Source: a bacterium HR15
GTDB lineage: Bacteria; Armatimonadota; Fimbriimonadia; Fimbriimonadales; GBS-DC
Direction: 5' to 3'
DNA: 64,000 bases
NCBI GenBank assembly: GCA_002898555.1
Contig: BEHR01000005.1
Span: 1 to 64,000, forward strand
The notes under the pieces are model-generated. The model saw nothing but the letters and a program-made list of their open reading frames with translations, ran no database searches and was not told the origin of the DNA. Below are positions 33,065 to 42,173 of this stretch, piece by piece. Made by a program: the position numbers and the translations under genes. Each line of letters opens with the position of its first letter. Within the stretch, counting starts at the first letter, position 1.

Positions 33065-36000
33065 ATGACTGGTTTTCCCTCGGAACGCGAAGAGCGGCTC
33101 TGGCGCAGGTTGCGTGGGGAGGGAGTACAGGCGGAGCTGTTTGACCGCTTTGCGCCTATCATTCTTCAGGTGCTCCACGACGCGCCCGATCCTGCCCGCC
33201 TGCTTATCTATCTGGATCGCTGGTTGGAAACAGTGGGCAACCCGTTGACCTACTATCGTCTCTTTGCCGATACACCCGCTGTGCTGAAAGCCCCGTTGAA
33301 GTTGTTCGCCCTCTCGCCCTACATGGCGGATACCTTGCTGCAAAACCCCGAAATGATGGAGCTGTTGTTAGACCCTGCGCTGCTGTTGCGCGAGCGCGCC
33401 CGTGCCGAGCTGCATCGCGACTTGGCACGCTCCCTGGCACCCTGTTCGTCGTACCTCATGCGCCTGGATCGCCTGCGCCACTTCAAACAGATGGAGTATC
33501 TGCGCATCACCGCGCTGGATCTATTGGGCAAATACACCTTGCCGGAGGTCGCCCGTGCGCTTTCTGACCTGGCGGATGTGTGTGTGCAAGCGGCGCTGGA
33601 GATATGCTTGCAGGAGATGCCACCGCCCATGCTGCCGACGGAGAAGGGACGGATTCCCCTGGTGGTCATTGCGATGGGGAAGTGGGGCGGGCGCGAGCTG
33701 AATTACAGCTCCGATATCGACCTGATGTTCCTCGCAGCGGATGAGGTCCGCGAGCCGACCCAGATGAGAGCGTTCACGCGCCTGTGCGAGCAGGTGGTGG
33801 ACGCGCTCTCACGCCCGATGCGGCGTGGGATAGTGTTCCGTGTCGATTTGCGCCTGCGCCCCGAAGGGCGGTTCGGACCGATCCTGCGCACCCTGCAATC
33901 GGCACGACATTACTACGAGAACTGGGCGGAGCCATGGGAGCGTCAGGCGCTCCTGAAGGCACGCCCCGCCGCGGGCGACCTGCAACTGGGTCAGGCGTTC
34001 CTGCAAGGGATTGCCCCTTTCGTGTATCGTCGACGCACCAGCGCAGAGGAGTGGGAGGCGATTGTAGCGCAGAAGCGTCGCTTGGAAGCGCACTGCCGCG
34101 CCCGAGGCGAATGGGAGACTGACATCAAGAACGGCTGGGGTGGCATTCGCGATATCGAGTTCGGGGTGCAAGGGTTGCAGTTACTGTACGGGGGGCAGTT
34201 GCCGCGCCTGCGCACACCCAACACGCTGGAGGCGTTGCGCCGCCTTCGTCAGACCCGCCTCATCACGCTGGAGGAGGCAAAAGACTTACATGACGCCTAC
34301 TGCTTCCTGCGCACGGTGGAGCATCGGCTGCAGCTCATTTACGGACATCAGACGCACACGCTGCCCGCACAGGGCACTGAGGCACGGTCCCAATTCGCTC
34401 GCTATCTGAATGGAGGGGCAGACCTTGCATCGGGGCGAAGCGAACCGCCCGCGTTCGAGCAGGTCTTGCGAAGGCATCGCGAGGTGGCGCGCGCCTTCTG
34501 GGAGAGGCTATCCGCCCAGTCGGATAGGTCGGGCGAATCGGAAAGGATACCGCTCCCCTTCCAGCCAGAGCAACTCACCCTGCTGGGCACTGAAGAAGGA
34601 CAATCGCTTTGGGAGGCGATTCTGCACGCGATGGGCTTTCGGCAACCTCGGCAGTCTTATGCCCTGCTGCTAATCCCCACAGTCGGCACACAGCATGGGC
34701 TGCCCGATCCTGCCACGCGCCGCGCTTTCGAACGCATCCTGCCTCAGCTGCTCACCGCATGCGCCCGCACGCCTGACCCCGACCTCGCATTGACCAGTTT
34801 GGAACGGTTAGCCGATGCCTTGCCGAACCGCGCCCTGTTGTATGCTGCCTTTGCGGATAGTCCCGAGGTGCTCACACGCCTCACGGAGTTGGCGCAGTCG
34901 CCCGTGTTGTGGGGCTATTTGATGACCCATCTGGAGCTGCTCGACATGCTCTTTGGCGAGGAGATTATCGCTTATGGCGCCAAGACGCGCGAGGCGCATC
35001 GCGAATCGCTGTGCCAGCGTTTAGCCAGCTGTCGCACGATGCGAGCACGCTTGACGAATCTAACGGCGTATGCACGGCGCGAATGGCTGCGCATCGGGGC
35101 GCGTGACCTATGGGGCGAGACCACCCCCACCGAAACGGCTGCCGATCTCACCGCGCTTGCCGACACCCTGCTTTTAGCCAGTTGGGAGGAGGCAGCACGC
35201 CAGCTTGCTGATGAGGGGCTGCCCGATGCCCTCTCCGTTGCCGAACGATGCTTGTTGCTCGGCTTTGGCAGTTTGGGCGCGGGCGACCTCAGTTATGCCA
35301 GCGACTGGGATATCGCCTTCGTCTGCCCCGATGAGTTATCCTTGCCAACCGCTACTGCCCTCGCGGCACGCTTTCTGCAGCTATGTCAGCAGTTTGCCGA
35401 ACAAGGTGCGTTCCGTCCCGTCGATGCACGGCTCCGCCCTGAAGGGGGGGCAGGCGCCTTAGTGCGCACGCTGCACGGCTGGCAGCACTACTTCGAACAG
35501 TATGCTGAGCCTTGGGAGCGACTGTCCGCCATTCGCGCCCGCGTGCTGAATCCCGAATCGCCCCTTGCCCAGCCGTTTCTGCAGATTCTGAACGCCTTTC
35601 GCTATGGCAAGCCGCTTACACCTTCGGAGCGCGAGGCGATTCAGCACATGGCGCTTCGCGCACTGCACGAGCGCGTGCCGCCTGAACAACGCGACCACCA
35701 TCTCAAGCTGGGGCGAGGCGCGCTGGCGACGATTGAGTTCTGGGTGCAGCAGCGTGTGCTGGAGTCCGCCGCTACCCAGTCTGACCCGTCCGACCTGCCT
35801 GACGGCGGCACGCTGGAGATGCTACACTGGCTGCTACACCGGGGCGTGCTGAGCCGCGCCGATTACGAGGTGCTGCATTCCGCGTGGCTCTTTCTCTATC
35901 AGCTACGCAATCGCGTTGCCCTGCTGTTTGAAGCCGTCCCCGACCTGCTGCCTGAAGGCGAGCGACTGGAGAAGCTTGCCCGTAGCCTCGATCTTCACTC

Positions 36001-36070
36001 GGCAGCCGAATTAGAGCAGCGGTATAGAGGGACAACCGGGGCAGTTGCACAAACCGCAAACATGTTATAG
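33065..36070 (+). CDS. glnE: Glutamine synthetase adenylyltransferase/deadenylase
   Basis: About 1001 residues, the normal size for GlnE, which adenylylates and deadenylylates glutamine synthetase in response to nitrogen status. Both nucleotidyltransferase active sites are present: GKWGGRELNYSSDIDLMF near residue 208, and GFGSLGAGDLSYASDWDIAF near residue 735. Each is followed by an R-x-D-x-R-L-R-PEG strand (VDLRLRPEGRFG and VDARLRPEGGAG). Helical linker domains lie between. ATG 33065 is chosen; GTG 33062 directly follows the stop of the previous gene. No glnA or glnB in the window. Confidence 0.95.
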   Translation: MTGFPSEREERLWRRLRGEGVQAELFDRFAPIILQVLHDAPDPARLLIYLDRWLETVGNPLTYYRLFADTPAVLKAPLKLFALSPYMADTLLQNPEMMELLLDPALLLRERARAELHRDLARSLAPCSSYLMRLDRLRHFKQMEYLRITALDLLGKYTLPEVARALSDLADVCVQAALEICLQEMPPPMLPTEKGRIPLVVIAMGKWGGRELNYSSDIDLMFLAADEVREPTQMRAFTRLCEQVVDALSRPMRRGIVFRVDLRLRPEGRFGPILRTLQSARHYYENWAEPWERQALLKARPAAGDLQLGQAFLQGIAPFVYRRRTSAEEWEAIVAQKRRLEAHCRARGEWETDIKNGWGGIRDIEFGVQGLQLLYGGQLPRLRTPNTLEALRRLRQTRLITLEEAKDLHDAYCFLRTVEHRLQLIYGHQTHTLPAQGTEARSQFARYLNGGADLASGRSEPPAFEQVLRRHREVARAFWERLSAQSDRSGESERIPLPFQPEQLTLLGTEEGQSLWEAILHAMGFRQPRQSYALLLIPTVGTQHGLPDPATRRAFERILPQLLTACARTPDPDLALTSLERLADALPNRALLYAAFADSPEVLTRLTELAQSPVLWGYLMTHLELLDMLFGEEIIAYGAKTREAHRESLCQRLASCRTMRARLTNLTAYARREWLRIGARDLWGETTPTETAADLTALADTLLLASWEEAARQLADEGLPDALSVAERCLLLGFGSLGAGDLSYASDWDIAFVCPDELSLPTATALAARFLQLCQQFAEQGAFRPVDARLRPEGGAGALVRTLHGWQHYFEQYAEPWERLSAIRARVLNPESPLAQPFLQILNAFRYGKPLTPSEREAIQHMALRALHERVPPEQRDHHLKLGRGALATIEFWVQQRVLESAATQSDPSDLPDGGTLEMLHWLLHRGVLSRADYEVLHSAWLFLYQLRNRVALLFEAVPDLLPEGERLEKLARSLDLHSAAELEQRYRGTTGAVAQTANML

Positions 36071-36072
36071 GG

Positions 36073-36078
36073 TAAAAT
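36073..36078 (+). promoter_or_regulatory. -10 element of the restriction gene (leaderless)
   Basis: TAAAAT 8 bases before ATG 36087 with no ribosome site, matching the leaderless pattern seen elsewhere in the window. Confidence 0.4.
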
Positions 36079-36086
36079 GACTAGGC

Positions 36087-37120
36087 ATGCGAAGTCCCTA
36101 TCAGCGCACGCCGGAACAACTTAAGAAGGTTGCAATCCAATATTGGCCTCAGGAACTGCGCACTCGTGCAATCTCAGCGCAGGTTCTATCAATGCTCCTA
36201 CAAACACAGCAAAAGTTTATTAGTGTGCTACAGATAGCAGATGGTTCTCCAGAAGGCTGGAAAAGCGTGCTCGCGGGAAGTTCGCTTGCTCCTAACCTTT
36301 TTCTGAAACATCTCATGGTTTTAGCTGATGTGAGTGGTGAAATTCTAAAACGCATCACGCCAATGAGGGAAGATAAGATGGTTTATGTATGGCAAGGTCA
36401 GCAGCATGTGTACAGGTTTAAAAGCATTTATCGGCAGCAGGTAAGTAATTCTAAGCTAAGGGTGGACACAAGGCAAGTTCTGCAATCAACTAATCTAAAC
36501 GACCTGATGGAAGATGTTATTATGTTTATCCTCTTCGGCGGCGCAGCGGTAAACCTAAGCCTGCCTCCCGATCTCCAAGAGCGTTGCACCATTGGTGGTT
36601 TGTTGGGCAACTGCGAGGCGATTGAGCGTTTCGTGCGTCAGCGATATATTGTAGTGAGTGCTATTCTTGGCGGTGCAACATCTAACGAGCTTGGTCAAGA
36701 GATACAAAACTATGTACAGGATTTTCTCGTCCAGCGAGCTGAGCTTAATGGAGTTTGACTCGGAACGGTACCATTCCGGGCGTTTCACAAACAGAGGATG
36801 AACGGGAGATCACCTTTGACATAGTGGCGAAGTCGCCTACGGGTCGCTACTTTGCTATAGAGGTATCGTTTCAGGTGACAACGAATAGTGTTATCGAGCG
36901 CAAGGCGGGACAGGCACAAAGCCGATATAATAAGCTCCATCAACTCGGACACAAGATTGCTTATGTGATTGACGGGGCAGGCAACCTGGAGCGTGAAGCG
37001 GCGTTGCGTACAATTTGTGAATACAGCGACTGTACCGCTGCTTTCAGCCCCGAAGAGTTGGAACTGCTGGTAAAATTCCTGGAGCAACACGGAGGGGATG
37101 AAGATGGCACACTGGAGTGA
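36087..37120 (+). pseudogene. Type II-like restriction endonuclease, frameshifted
   Basis: Two overlapping frames, 36087-36758 (223 codons) and up to 37120 (about 121 codons), fit one PD-(D/E)XK endonuclease. The second half has ITFDIVAKSPTGRYFAIEVSF, with the D...E-x-V core, then ERKAGQAQSRYNKLH and IAYVIDGAGNLEREAAL. The first frame ends AELNGV-stop where the second reads WSLTRNGTIPGVS. Restoring one A in CTTAATGG (to CTTAAATGG) would join them as ELKWSLTRNG. The N-terminal part has a winged-helix feel (LAPNLFLKHLMVLADVSGEILKRI). The adjacent methyltransferase overlaps its end, supporting a restriction-modification pair. A sequencing error could also explain the break. AT content is higher than in neighbours, suggesting transfer. 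Confidence 0.72.
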
Positions 37121-38879
37121 AAATGCGCAGCGTTTACATCTGCAGGAATATCGGGCAGCAAGCCTTGCCGATGTGATGCAGTTTGGTGCATCGCCAGAGC
37201 CTGGGGTTTACCTGTTCTGGTTTCCAGCAGGTCTCACAGATGAGGTAGCTGAGCAGAGTGCAGAGGCTTTCGTTCAGTTTGCTGATGTGTGCAGTCGACT
37301 GCCCGAGGAGTCAGTCATAGCGATTCTAACAACCCCACCCAACGCTGCACGGCTATTACCCTTTCTGGAAAAACCTTTGCAATTTCAGCTCTGGATAGCC
37401 GTAAAAAGTGTACCTAATGCTGGATTATCTAATACTTGTATTCCAAATTGCCACACAGCATTGCTGATATTAACCCGTTACCGGGGTAGTTTGAAACACA
37501 CAAAAACTCGCATTCAGTACACATATTGCCCTGCGTGCCAGCGTACGACGAAAGACTACGGAGGTAAAAAGCATGTTTACCATAAGTATGGGACACTTAT
37601 GTCAGATGTTTGGCGTGATATCGAGATCGACCCCCGCACGCGCGAGGGAATTGAGCCTGTGGTTGATCGCCTGCGCGATTTATTTGGTTTACCGCCATAC
37701 CGGACATTACACTTGGTCAACTTATGTGAATGCGTATCGCTACAGCCCAAACCGCTAATGGTCCATGAATCGCTGTTCCCCTTCGAGTGGGAGGCCCAAC
37801 CTATATCGTTGGAGTCGCGCCTCATCAATGATGACTGCCTGCAGGCAATGCGTGAGATCCCCAGCGATTCGATCGATTTCTGTTTTGCGGATCCTCCTTA
37901 CAATCTACGCAAGAAATACGATCACTGGAATGATGATGTAGATAGTATCGCATATTTCAACTGGTGCGATCGATGGCTTGACGAACTTGCCCGAGTGTTG
38001 AAGCCAGGACGCACACTTGCTGTGCTGAACATCCCACTATGGGCAGTGAGACATTATCAATTCCTTGCACAAAAGCTACGGTTTCAATGCTGGATTGTGT
38101 GGGAAGCGCTTAGCTTCCCTGTGCGCTTGATTATGCCCGCGCACTACACGATTCTCTGCTTTTCGAAGGGGGCGCCGCGCCCCTTGCCCGGGTTAACAAA
38201 CCCAGCGGAACAAGGCTATCTGACCCCACTGGCGGAGAACTTTTGCCTACGCCATTCATGTATACAACAGCGTCGCGCGCGGCAGCTTAATGATAAAGGA
38301 GAGCTGAGCGATCTTTGGTATGACATTCACCGCCTAAAGCATAACAGTTATCGAGTTGATCATCCTTGCCAGTTGCCTCCGATGTTGATGCGGAGGCTTA
38401 TTGCCCTGTTCACGAAGCCAGGCGAGATTGTGCTGGACTGCTTCAACGGGGTGGGTACAACTACTCTGGTTGCCCATCAGATGGGGCGGCGTTTCATCGG
38501 TATCGAGCTTTCCCAAAAGTATCATGAGTTGGCCTTGCAAAGACACCAGCAGGTAGCGCATGGGATAGACCCGTTTGCCAAGCGCAAGGAGGTTCCCAAT
38601 GCAAAGAACAGCCCCGTGCCTCGCTTACCAAAGCAAAAATATATAGTGAGCAAAAAAACGCTGCAGTTGGAAGTTAAACGAATCGCACAGATACTGGGGC
38701 GACTGCCTACTCGTGAAGAGGTGCAGGTAATGGGACGCTACCCAATGGAACTTTATGACAGGTACTTTATCAGCTGGGGTGAGGCATGTGCTGCGGCGCG
38801 CACTACAGGAATGTCAGAGCGACCGCCGCATCTGTGCCAAGCAAAAGAGGAGCAGCTCACACTGGGGATGGATGAGTAG
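37104..38879 (+). CDS. Site-specific adenine DNA methyltransferase with C-terminal DNA-binding repeat
   Basis: About 591 residues. The catalytic domain has motif IV DPPY (FADPPYNLRKKYDHW, about residue 263) before the SAM motif FNGVGTT (about 447), the beta-class order of N6-adenine or N4-cytosine enzymes. The first about 240 residues look like a degenerate second methyltransferase with a zinc-knuckle-like CPAC and no DPPY. The last about 65 residues (QILGRLPTREEVQVMGRYP, SWGEACAAARTTG) resemble the homing-endonuclease-associated DNA-binding repeat. ATG 37104 is preferred, with GGAGGGG 6 bases upstream. It overlaps the broken endonuclease gene, so the methylase has probably outlived its partner. 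Confidence 0.88.
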   Translation: MAHWSENAQRLHLQEYRAASLADVMQFGASPEPGVYLFWFPAGLTDEVAEQSAEAFVQFADVCSRLPEESVIAILTTPPNAARLLPFLEKPLQFQLWIAVKSVPNAGLSNTCIPNCHTALLILTRYRGSLKHTKTRIQYTYCPACQRTTKDYGGKKHVYHKYGTLMSDVWRDIEIDPRTREGIEPVVDRLRDLFGLPPYRTLHLVNLCECVSLQPKPLMVHESLFPFEWEAQPISLESRLINDDCLQAMREIPSDSIDFCFADPPYNLRKKYDHWNDDVDSIAYFNWCDRWLDELARVLKPGRTLAVLNIPLWAVRHYQFLAQKLRFQCWIVWEALSFPVRLIMPAHYTILCFSKGAPRPLPGLTNPAEQGYLTPLAENFCLRHSCIQQRRARQLNDKGELSDLWYDIHRLKHNSYRVDHPCQLPPMLMRRLIALFTKPGEIVLDCFNGVGTTTLVAHQMGRRFIGIELSQKYHELALQRHQQVAHGIDPFAKRKEVPNAKNSPVPRLPKQKYIVSKKTLQLEVKRIAQILGRLPTREEVQVMGRYPMELYDRYFISWGEACAAARTTGMSERPPHLCQAKEEQLTLGMDE

Positions 38880-38963
38880 CCCGGCATGAACAGGGCGCAA
38901 ACAAGAGGCGCCCCACAGCTGCGCAAGACTGCTCACGATGGCCATTTGGGATGTCTCATGAGG

Positions 38964-38969
38964 TACAAT
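38964..38969 (+). promoter_or_regulatory. -10 element of ileS
   Basis: TACAAT 24 bases before the ileS start. The 110-base leader region has no T-box features. Confidence 0.45.
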
Positions 38970-38993
38970 CTTCCCACGCAGTGGAGGCGATGA

Positions 38994-41786
38994 ATGGCAG
39001 GCAACTATCGAGAGACGCTCAATCTACCTAAAGAGGAACATACGATCCCGATGAAGGCGAATCTGCCAGAGCAGGAACCGCGCTGGCAAGCCTTCTGGCG
39101 CGAAATCGATTTGTACCAACGCATGCTGCAAAAGCCTGCTCCAAACGGCGATTTCATCTTGCACGACGGTCCGCCCTACTCCAACGGCGACATCCACATG
39201 GGGCACGCCCTGAACAAAGTGCTGAAAGACTTTATTGTGCGCTTCTACTGCATGCGCGGCTACCGCACCCCGTATGTGCCAGGCTGGGACAATCACGGCA
39301 TGCCTATCGAAAACGCCGTGAGCCAGCAGTTTATGGAGCAAGGGGAAACGCCTACTAAGGTCGAGCTGCGTCAGGCATGCCGTGAATACGCATGGCACTA
39401 TGTGCAAGTGCAGCGCGAACAGTTCAAACGACTGGGGCTGGTAGGCGATTGGGAACATCCCTATCTCACGATGGATTACGGTTTTGAAGCAGGGCTGGTG
39501 CGCATCTTTGGCGAGTTAGTGCAGCGTGGCTATATCTACCGTGCCTTACGCCCCACACTGTGGTGCCCCACCTGCCAGACCGCGCTCGCCGACGCCGAGG
39601 TGGAGTATAACATCAAAATCTCCGATTCTATCTATGTGCGCTTCCCGGTGGTGGCATCGCCTCTGCCAGAGCTGTCCGATTCGGTGGCACAATCCCATGC
39701 CTATCTCCTCATCTGGACGACCACGCCATGGACGATCCCCGCTAACCTCGCGCTGGCGGTTCATCCCGAACTGGATTACGCGATCGTGCGGGTGGGCGAC
39801 GAGCGGTATGTGCTGGGGAACGCCCTCCTGGAACCCGTGCTCAAAACGCTGGGCATCTCCGACTACGAGGTGATTCGGATTCTCAAAGGGCGCGAATTGG
39901 TGGGCACAGTGGCCAAGCACCCGATTTTCGAGCGCGAATCGCCAGTGGTGTTGGCGGACTATGTGAAGGCGGAGGAGGGCACGGGCATCGTCCATACCGC
40001 CCCTGGGCATGGCGCGGAGGACTTCGCGACAGGCAAACAGTATGGGCTGCCTATCCTTTGCCCCGTCGATGCGCAAGGACGCTTCACGGAAGAGGCAGGC
40101 GAGTTCGCTGGGTTGCCCATCGCGCCCGAAGGGAATCAGGCAGTCATCCGGCGCCTCCAAGAACAAGGGCATCTGCTACATCATGGGCTTTATGAACATA
40201 AATATCCCTTCTGCTGGCGATGCGATTCGCCCCTGCTGTTCCGCACGACTGTGCAGTGGTTCATGAGCATCGATCACGACGCGCATCGTCAGCGGGCGTT
40301 AGAGGCGATTCGGGGTGTGCGCTGGATCCCGCCAGAGAGCGAAGCGCGCATCACCGCGATGGTGCAAAGCCGCCCCGACTGGTGCCTCAGTCGGCAGCGC
40401 GCGTGGGGTGTTGGCATCCCCGCTTTCTATTGTGAAGCGTGTGAGGAGCCTCTGCTCCAGCCTGACCTGATCGAGCGTGTGGCAAGCATCATCGAGCGGG
40501 AAGGCTCCGATGTGTGGTTCGAGCGTCCCGCCGACTACTTCCTGCCCAAAGGCATACGCTGTCCCAAATGCGGACACCCATCTTTCCGCAAGGAGACCGA
40601 TGTGCTGGATGTGTGGTTCGATTCGGGCAGCACGCATCGGCTCGTGCTGGAGACGCGCCCCGAACTGCGCTGGCCCGCAGACCTCTACATCGAAGGCTCA
40701 GACCAACACCGCGGCTGGTTCAACTCCAGCCTGATGATTGCTATCGGCACCAAGCACGCCGCGCCTTATCGGATGGTCATCACACACGGCTTCGTGCTGG
40801 ACGGCGAGGGGCGCAAGATGAGCAAGAGCGAGGGCAATGTGGTCGACCCGCTGGAAGTAGTACATCAGTTGGGCGCGGATGTGCTACGCCTCTGGGTCGC
40901 CTCCACCGAGTATTTCGAGGATGTACGCCTCTCGAACGAGATTCTAAAGTTCGTGGCGGACGCCTATCGCCAGATTCGCAATACCCTGCGCTTCATCGTG
41001 GGCAACCTCGCCGATTTTGACCCTGCCCAAGACGCCCTCCCCTATGAACAGTTGCCTGAACTGGATCGCTGGATGCTGGCACGGCTGCAGGAGTACCTGC
41101 GCTATTGCCTGCATGCTTACGAACGGTTCGAATACCACCTGTTCTACCACGAGACGCGCCGATTCTGCAATGTGGAGCTGAGCGCGTTCTATCTGGATGT
41201 GCTGAAGGATCGGCTCTATGCGAGCAAGGCGAATGCTCCTGCGCGTCGTGCTGCACAGACGGTGCTGTACGAGGTCGCCTGCGTGCTGACTCGTTTGCTG
41301 GCTCCTGTTCTGGTGCATACGATGGAGGAGGTCTGGCAACGGCTGCCTGTGCCTGGCAAGCCCATCAGCGTGCATCTCGCCGATTTTCCCGTGGTGCGCG
41401 AAGAGTGGCTGGACAAGAGCCTGCTGGAGCGCTGGTCACGGATCCTGGACCTGCGTGAGGAGGTTCACCGGGTGGTGGAGCAGGCAAAGAACGAGAAGCG
41501 TATCCCGAACCCGCAATCGGCACGGGTGCGTCTCTATGTGGAGGGGGAACTCTATGCCCTCCTGCGCCATTACCCGACGGCTCCAACGCCCGATAACCTG
41601 CTGGCACGGGTGTTCGGTGTATCGCAAGCCGAGGTGCATCCGAGCGAAGGAGGCTTGCGCATCGAGGTGGATGTCGCCCCCGGTGCGAAATGCGCACGCT
41701 GCTGGCTCGTGCTGCCCGATGTCGGCACAGACCCCACCCATCCCGACCTGTGCGCTCGGTGCATTGAAGTGGTGAAGGCTGAATGA
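38994..41786 (+). CDS. ileS: Isoleucyl-tRNA synthetase
   Basis: A 930-residue class I aminoacyl-tRNA synthetase that charges tRNA-Ile and edits misactivated valine. The HIGH-type motif is HMGH (residues 68-71, within DGPPYSNGDIHMGH), the KMSKS loop is at about 608-612 (KMSKSEGNV), and the CP1 editing domain lies between (LLIWTTTPWTIPANLAL, GTGIVHTAPGHGAEDF). The C-terminal zinc finger (CARCWLV and CARC) is present, as in the bacterial IleS1 type. GGAGG lies 6 bases upstream of the start. A housekeeping gene with restriction-modification loci on both sides. Confidence 0.97.
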   Translation: MAGNYRETLNLPKEEHTIPMKANLPEQEPRWQAFWREIDLYQRMLQKPAPNGDFILHDGPPYSNGDIHMGHALNKVLKDFIVRFYCMRGYRTPYVPGWDNHGMPIENAVSQQFMEQGETPTKVELRQACREYAWHYVQVQREQFKRLGLVGDWEHPYLTMDYGFEAGLVRIFGELVQRGYIYRALRPTLWCPTCQTALADAEVEYNIKISDSIYVRFPVVASPLPELSDSVAQSHAYLLIWTTTPWTIPANLALAVHPELDYAIVRVGDERYVLGNALLEPVLKTLGISDYEVIRILKGRELVGTVAKHPIFERESPVVLADYVKAEEGTGIVHTAPGHGAEDFATGKQYGLPILCPVDAQGRFTEEAGEFAGLPIAPEGNQAVIRRLQEQGHLLHHGLYEHKYPFCWRCDSPLLFRTTVQWFMSIDHDAHRQRALEAIRGVRWIPPESEARITAMVQSRPDWCLSRQRAWGVGIPAFYCEACEEPLLQPDLIERVASIIEREGSDVWFERPADYFLPKGIRCPKCGHPSFRKETDVLDVWFDSGSTHRLVLETRPELRWPADLYIEGSDQHRGWFNSSLMIAIGTKHAAPYRMVITHGFVLDGEGRKMSKSEGNVVDPLEVVHQLGADVLRLWVASTEYFEDVRLSNEILKFVADAYRQIRNTLRFIVGNLADFDPAQDALPYEQLPELDRWMLARLQEYLRYCLHAYERFEYHLFYHETRRFCNVELSAFYLDVLKDRLYASKANAPARRAAQTVLYEVACVLTRLLAPVLVHTMEEVWQRLPVPGKPISVHLADFPVVREEWLDKSLLERWSRILDLREEVHRVVEQAKNEKRIPNPQSARVRLYVEGELYALLRHYPTAPTPDNLLARVFGVSQAEVHPSEGGLRIEVDVAPGAKCARCWLVLPDVGTDPTHPDLCARCIEVVKAE

Positions 41787-41813
41787 GAAACATCCCTTTT
41801 GAGGCGGTGAATC

Positions 41814-42173
41814 TCACGCCCGCCTGCCCGTCGAAATGGTCATGACGATGTATTCGATTCCACGCTGTCTGCACCAAAGTTCTGCCGCACTGCGCTTACG
41901 CTTCACATCGTCCGTATCAAGGCGGCTGGGGTCTTTAACTTCTATCAGCGCGATACGCCCGTCCGTGTATTCCACCAGAAAGTCGGGTACATAGCGTCGT
42001 TGGCGTTTCTGGCTATCCATCCATGGGATACTGACCCCATGACGCTTCGTCCACTTGGCGACACTGGGGTCATGCTCCAGATGCTCCATCATGCGCCGCT
42101 CGAGGTCGCTGTCGTACACCTCAAAGTTCCAGGGGCTTTTCGTTGGGTTCTCGAAAATCCCGCGTTTACTCAT
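41814..42173 (-). CDS. Small PD-(D/E)XK nuclease (TnsA-like), cassette gene 5
   Basis: About 119 residues. The nuclease core is visible as RRYVPDFLVEYTDGRIALIEVKDPSRL: the PD, then the E-V-K catalytic pair after an extended strand. An upstream Glu-rich helix (SDLERRMMEHLEHD) precedes it, as in TnsA-like and type III restriction nuclease domains. The start (ATG 42173, or 42179 with GGAGGG further up) overlaps the end of the helicase gene by about 8 bases, so the two are coupled. It probably supplies the cutting activity that the adjacent helicase protein lacks. The same-frame C-terminus MTISTGRRA is short and basic. Confidence 0.75.
   Translation of the reverse strand: MSKRGIFENPTKSPWNFEVYDSDLERRMMEHLEHDPSVAKWTKRHGVSIPWMDSQKRQRRYVPDFLVEYTDGRIALIEVKDPSRLDTDDVKRKRSAAELWCRQRGIEYIVMTISTGRRA

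Noticed and set aside
38880-38993. T-box riboswitch upstream of ileS
   Set aside because: The 110-base leader has no T-box consensus, specifier loop or terminator/antiterminator pair.
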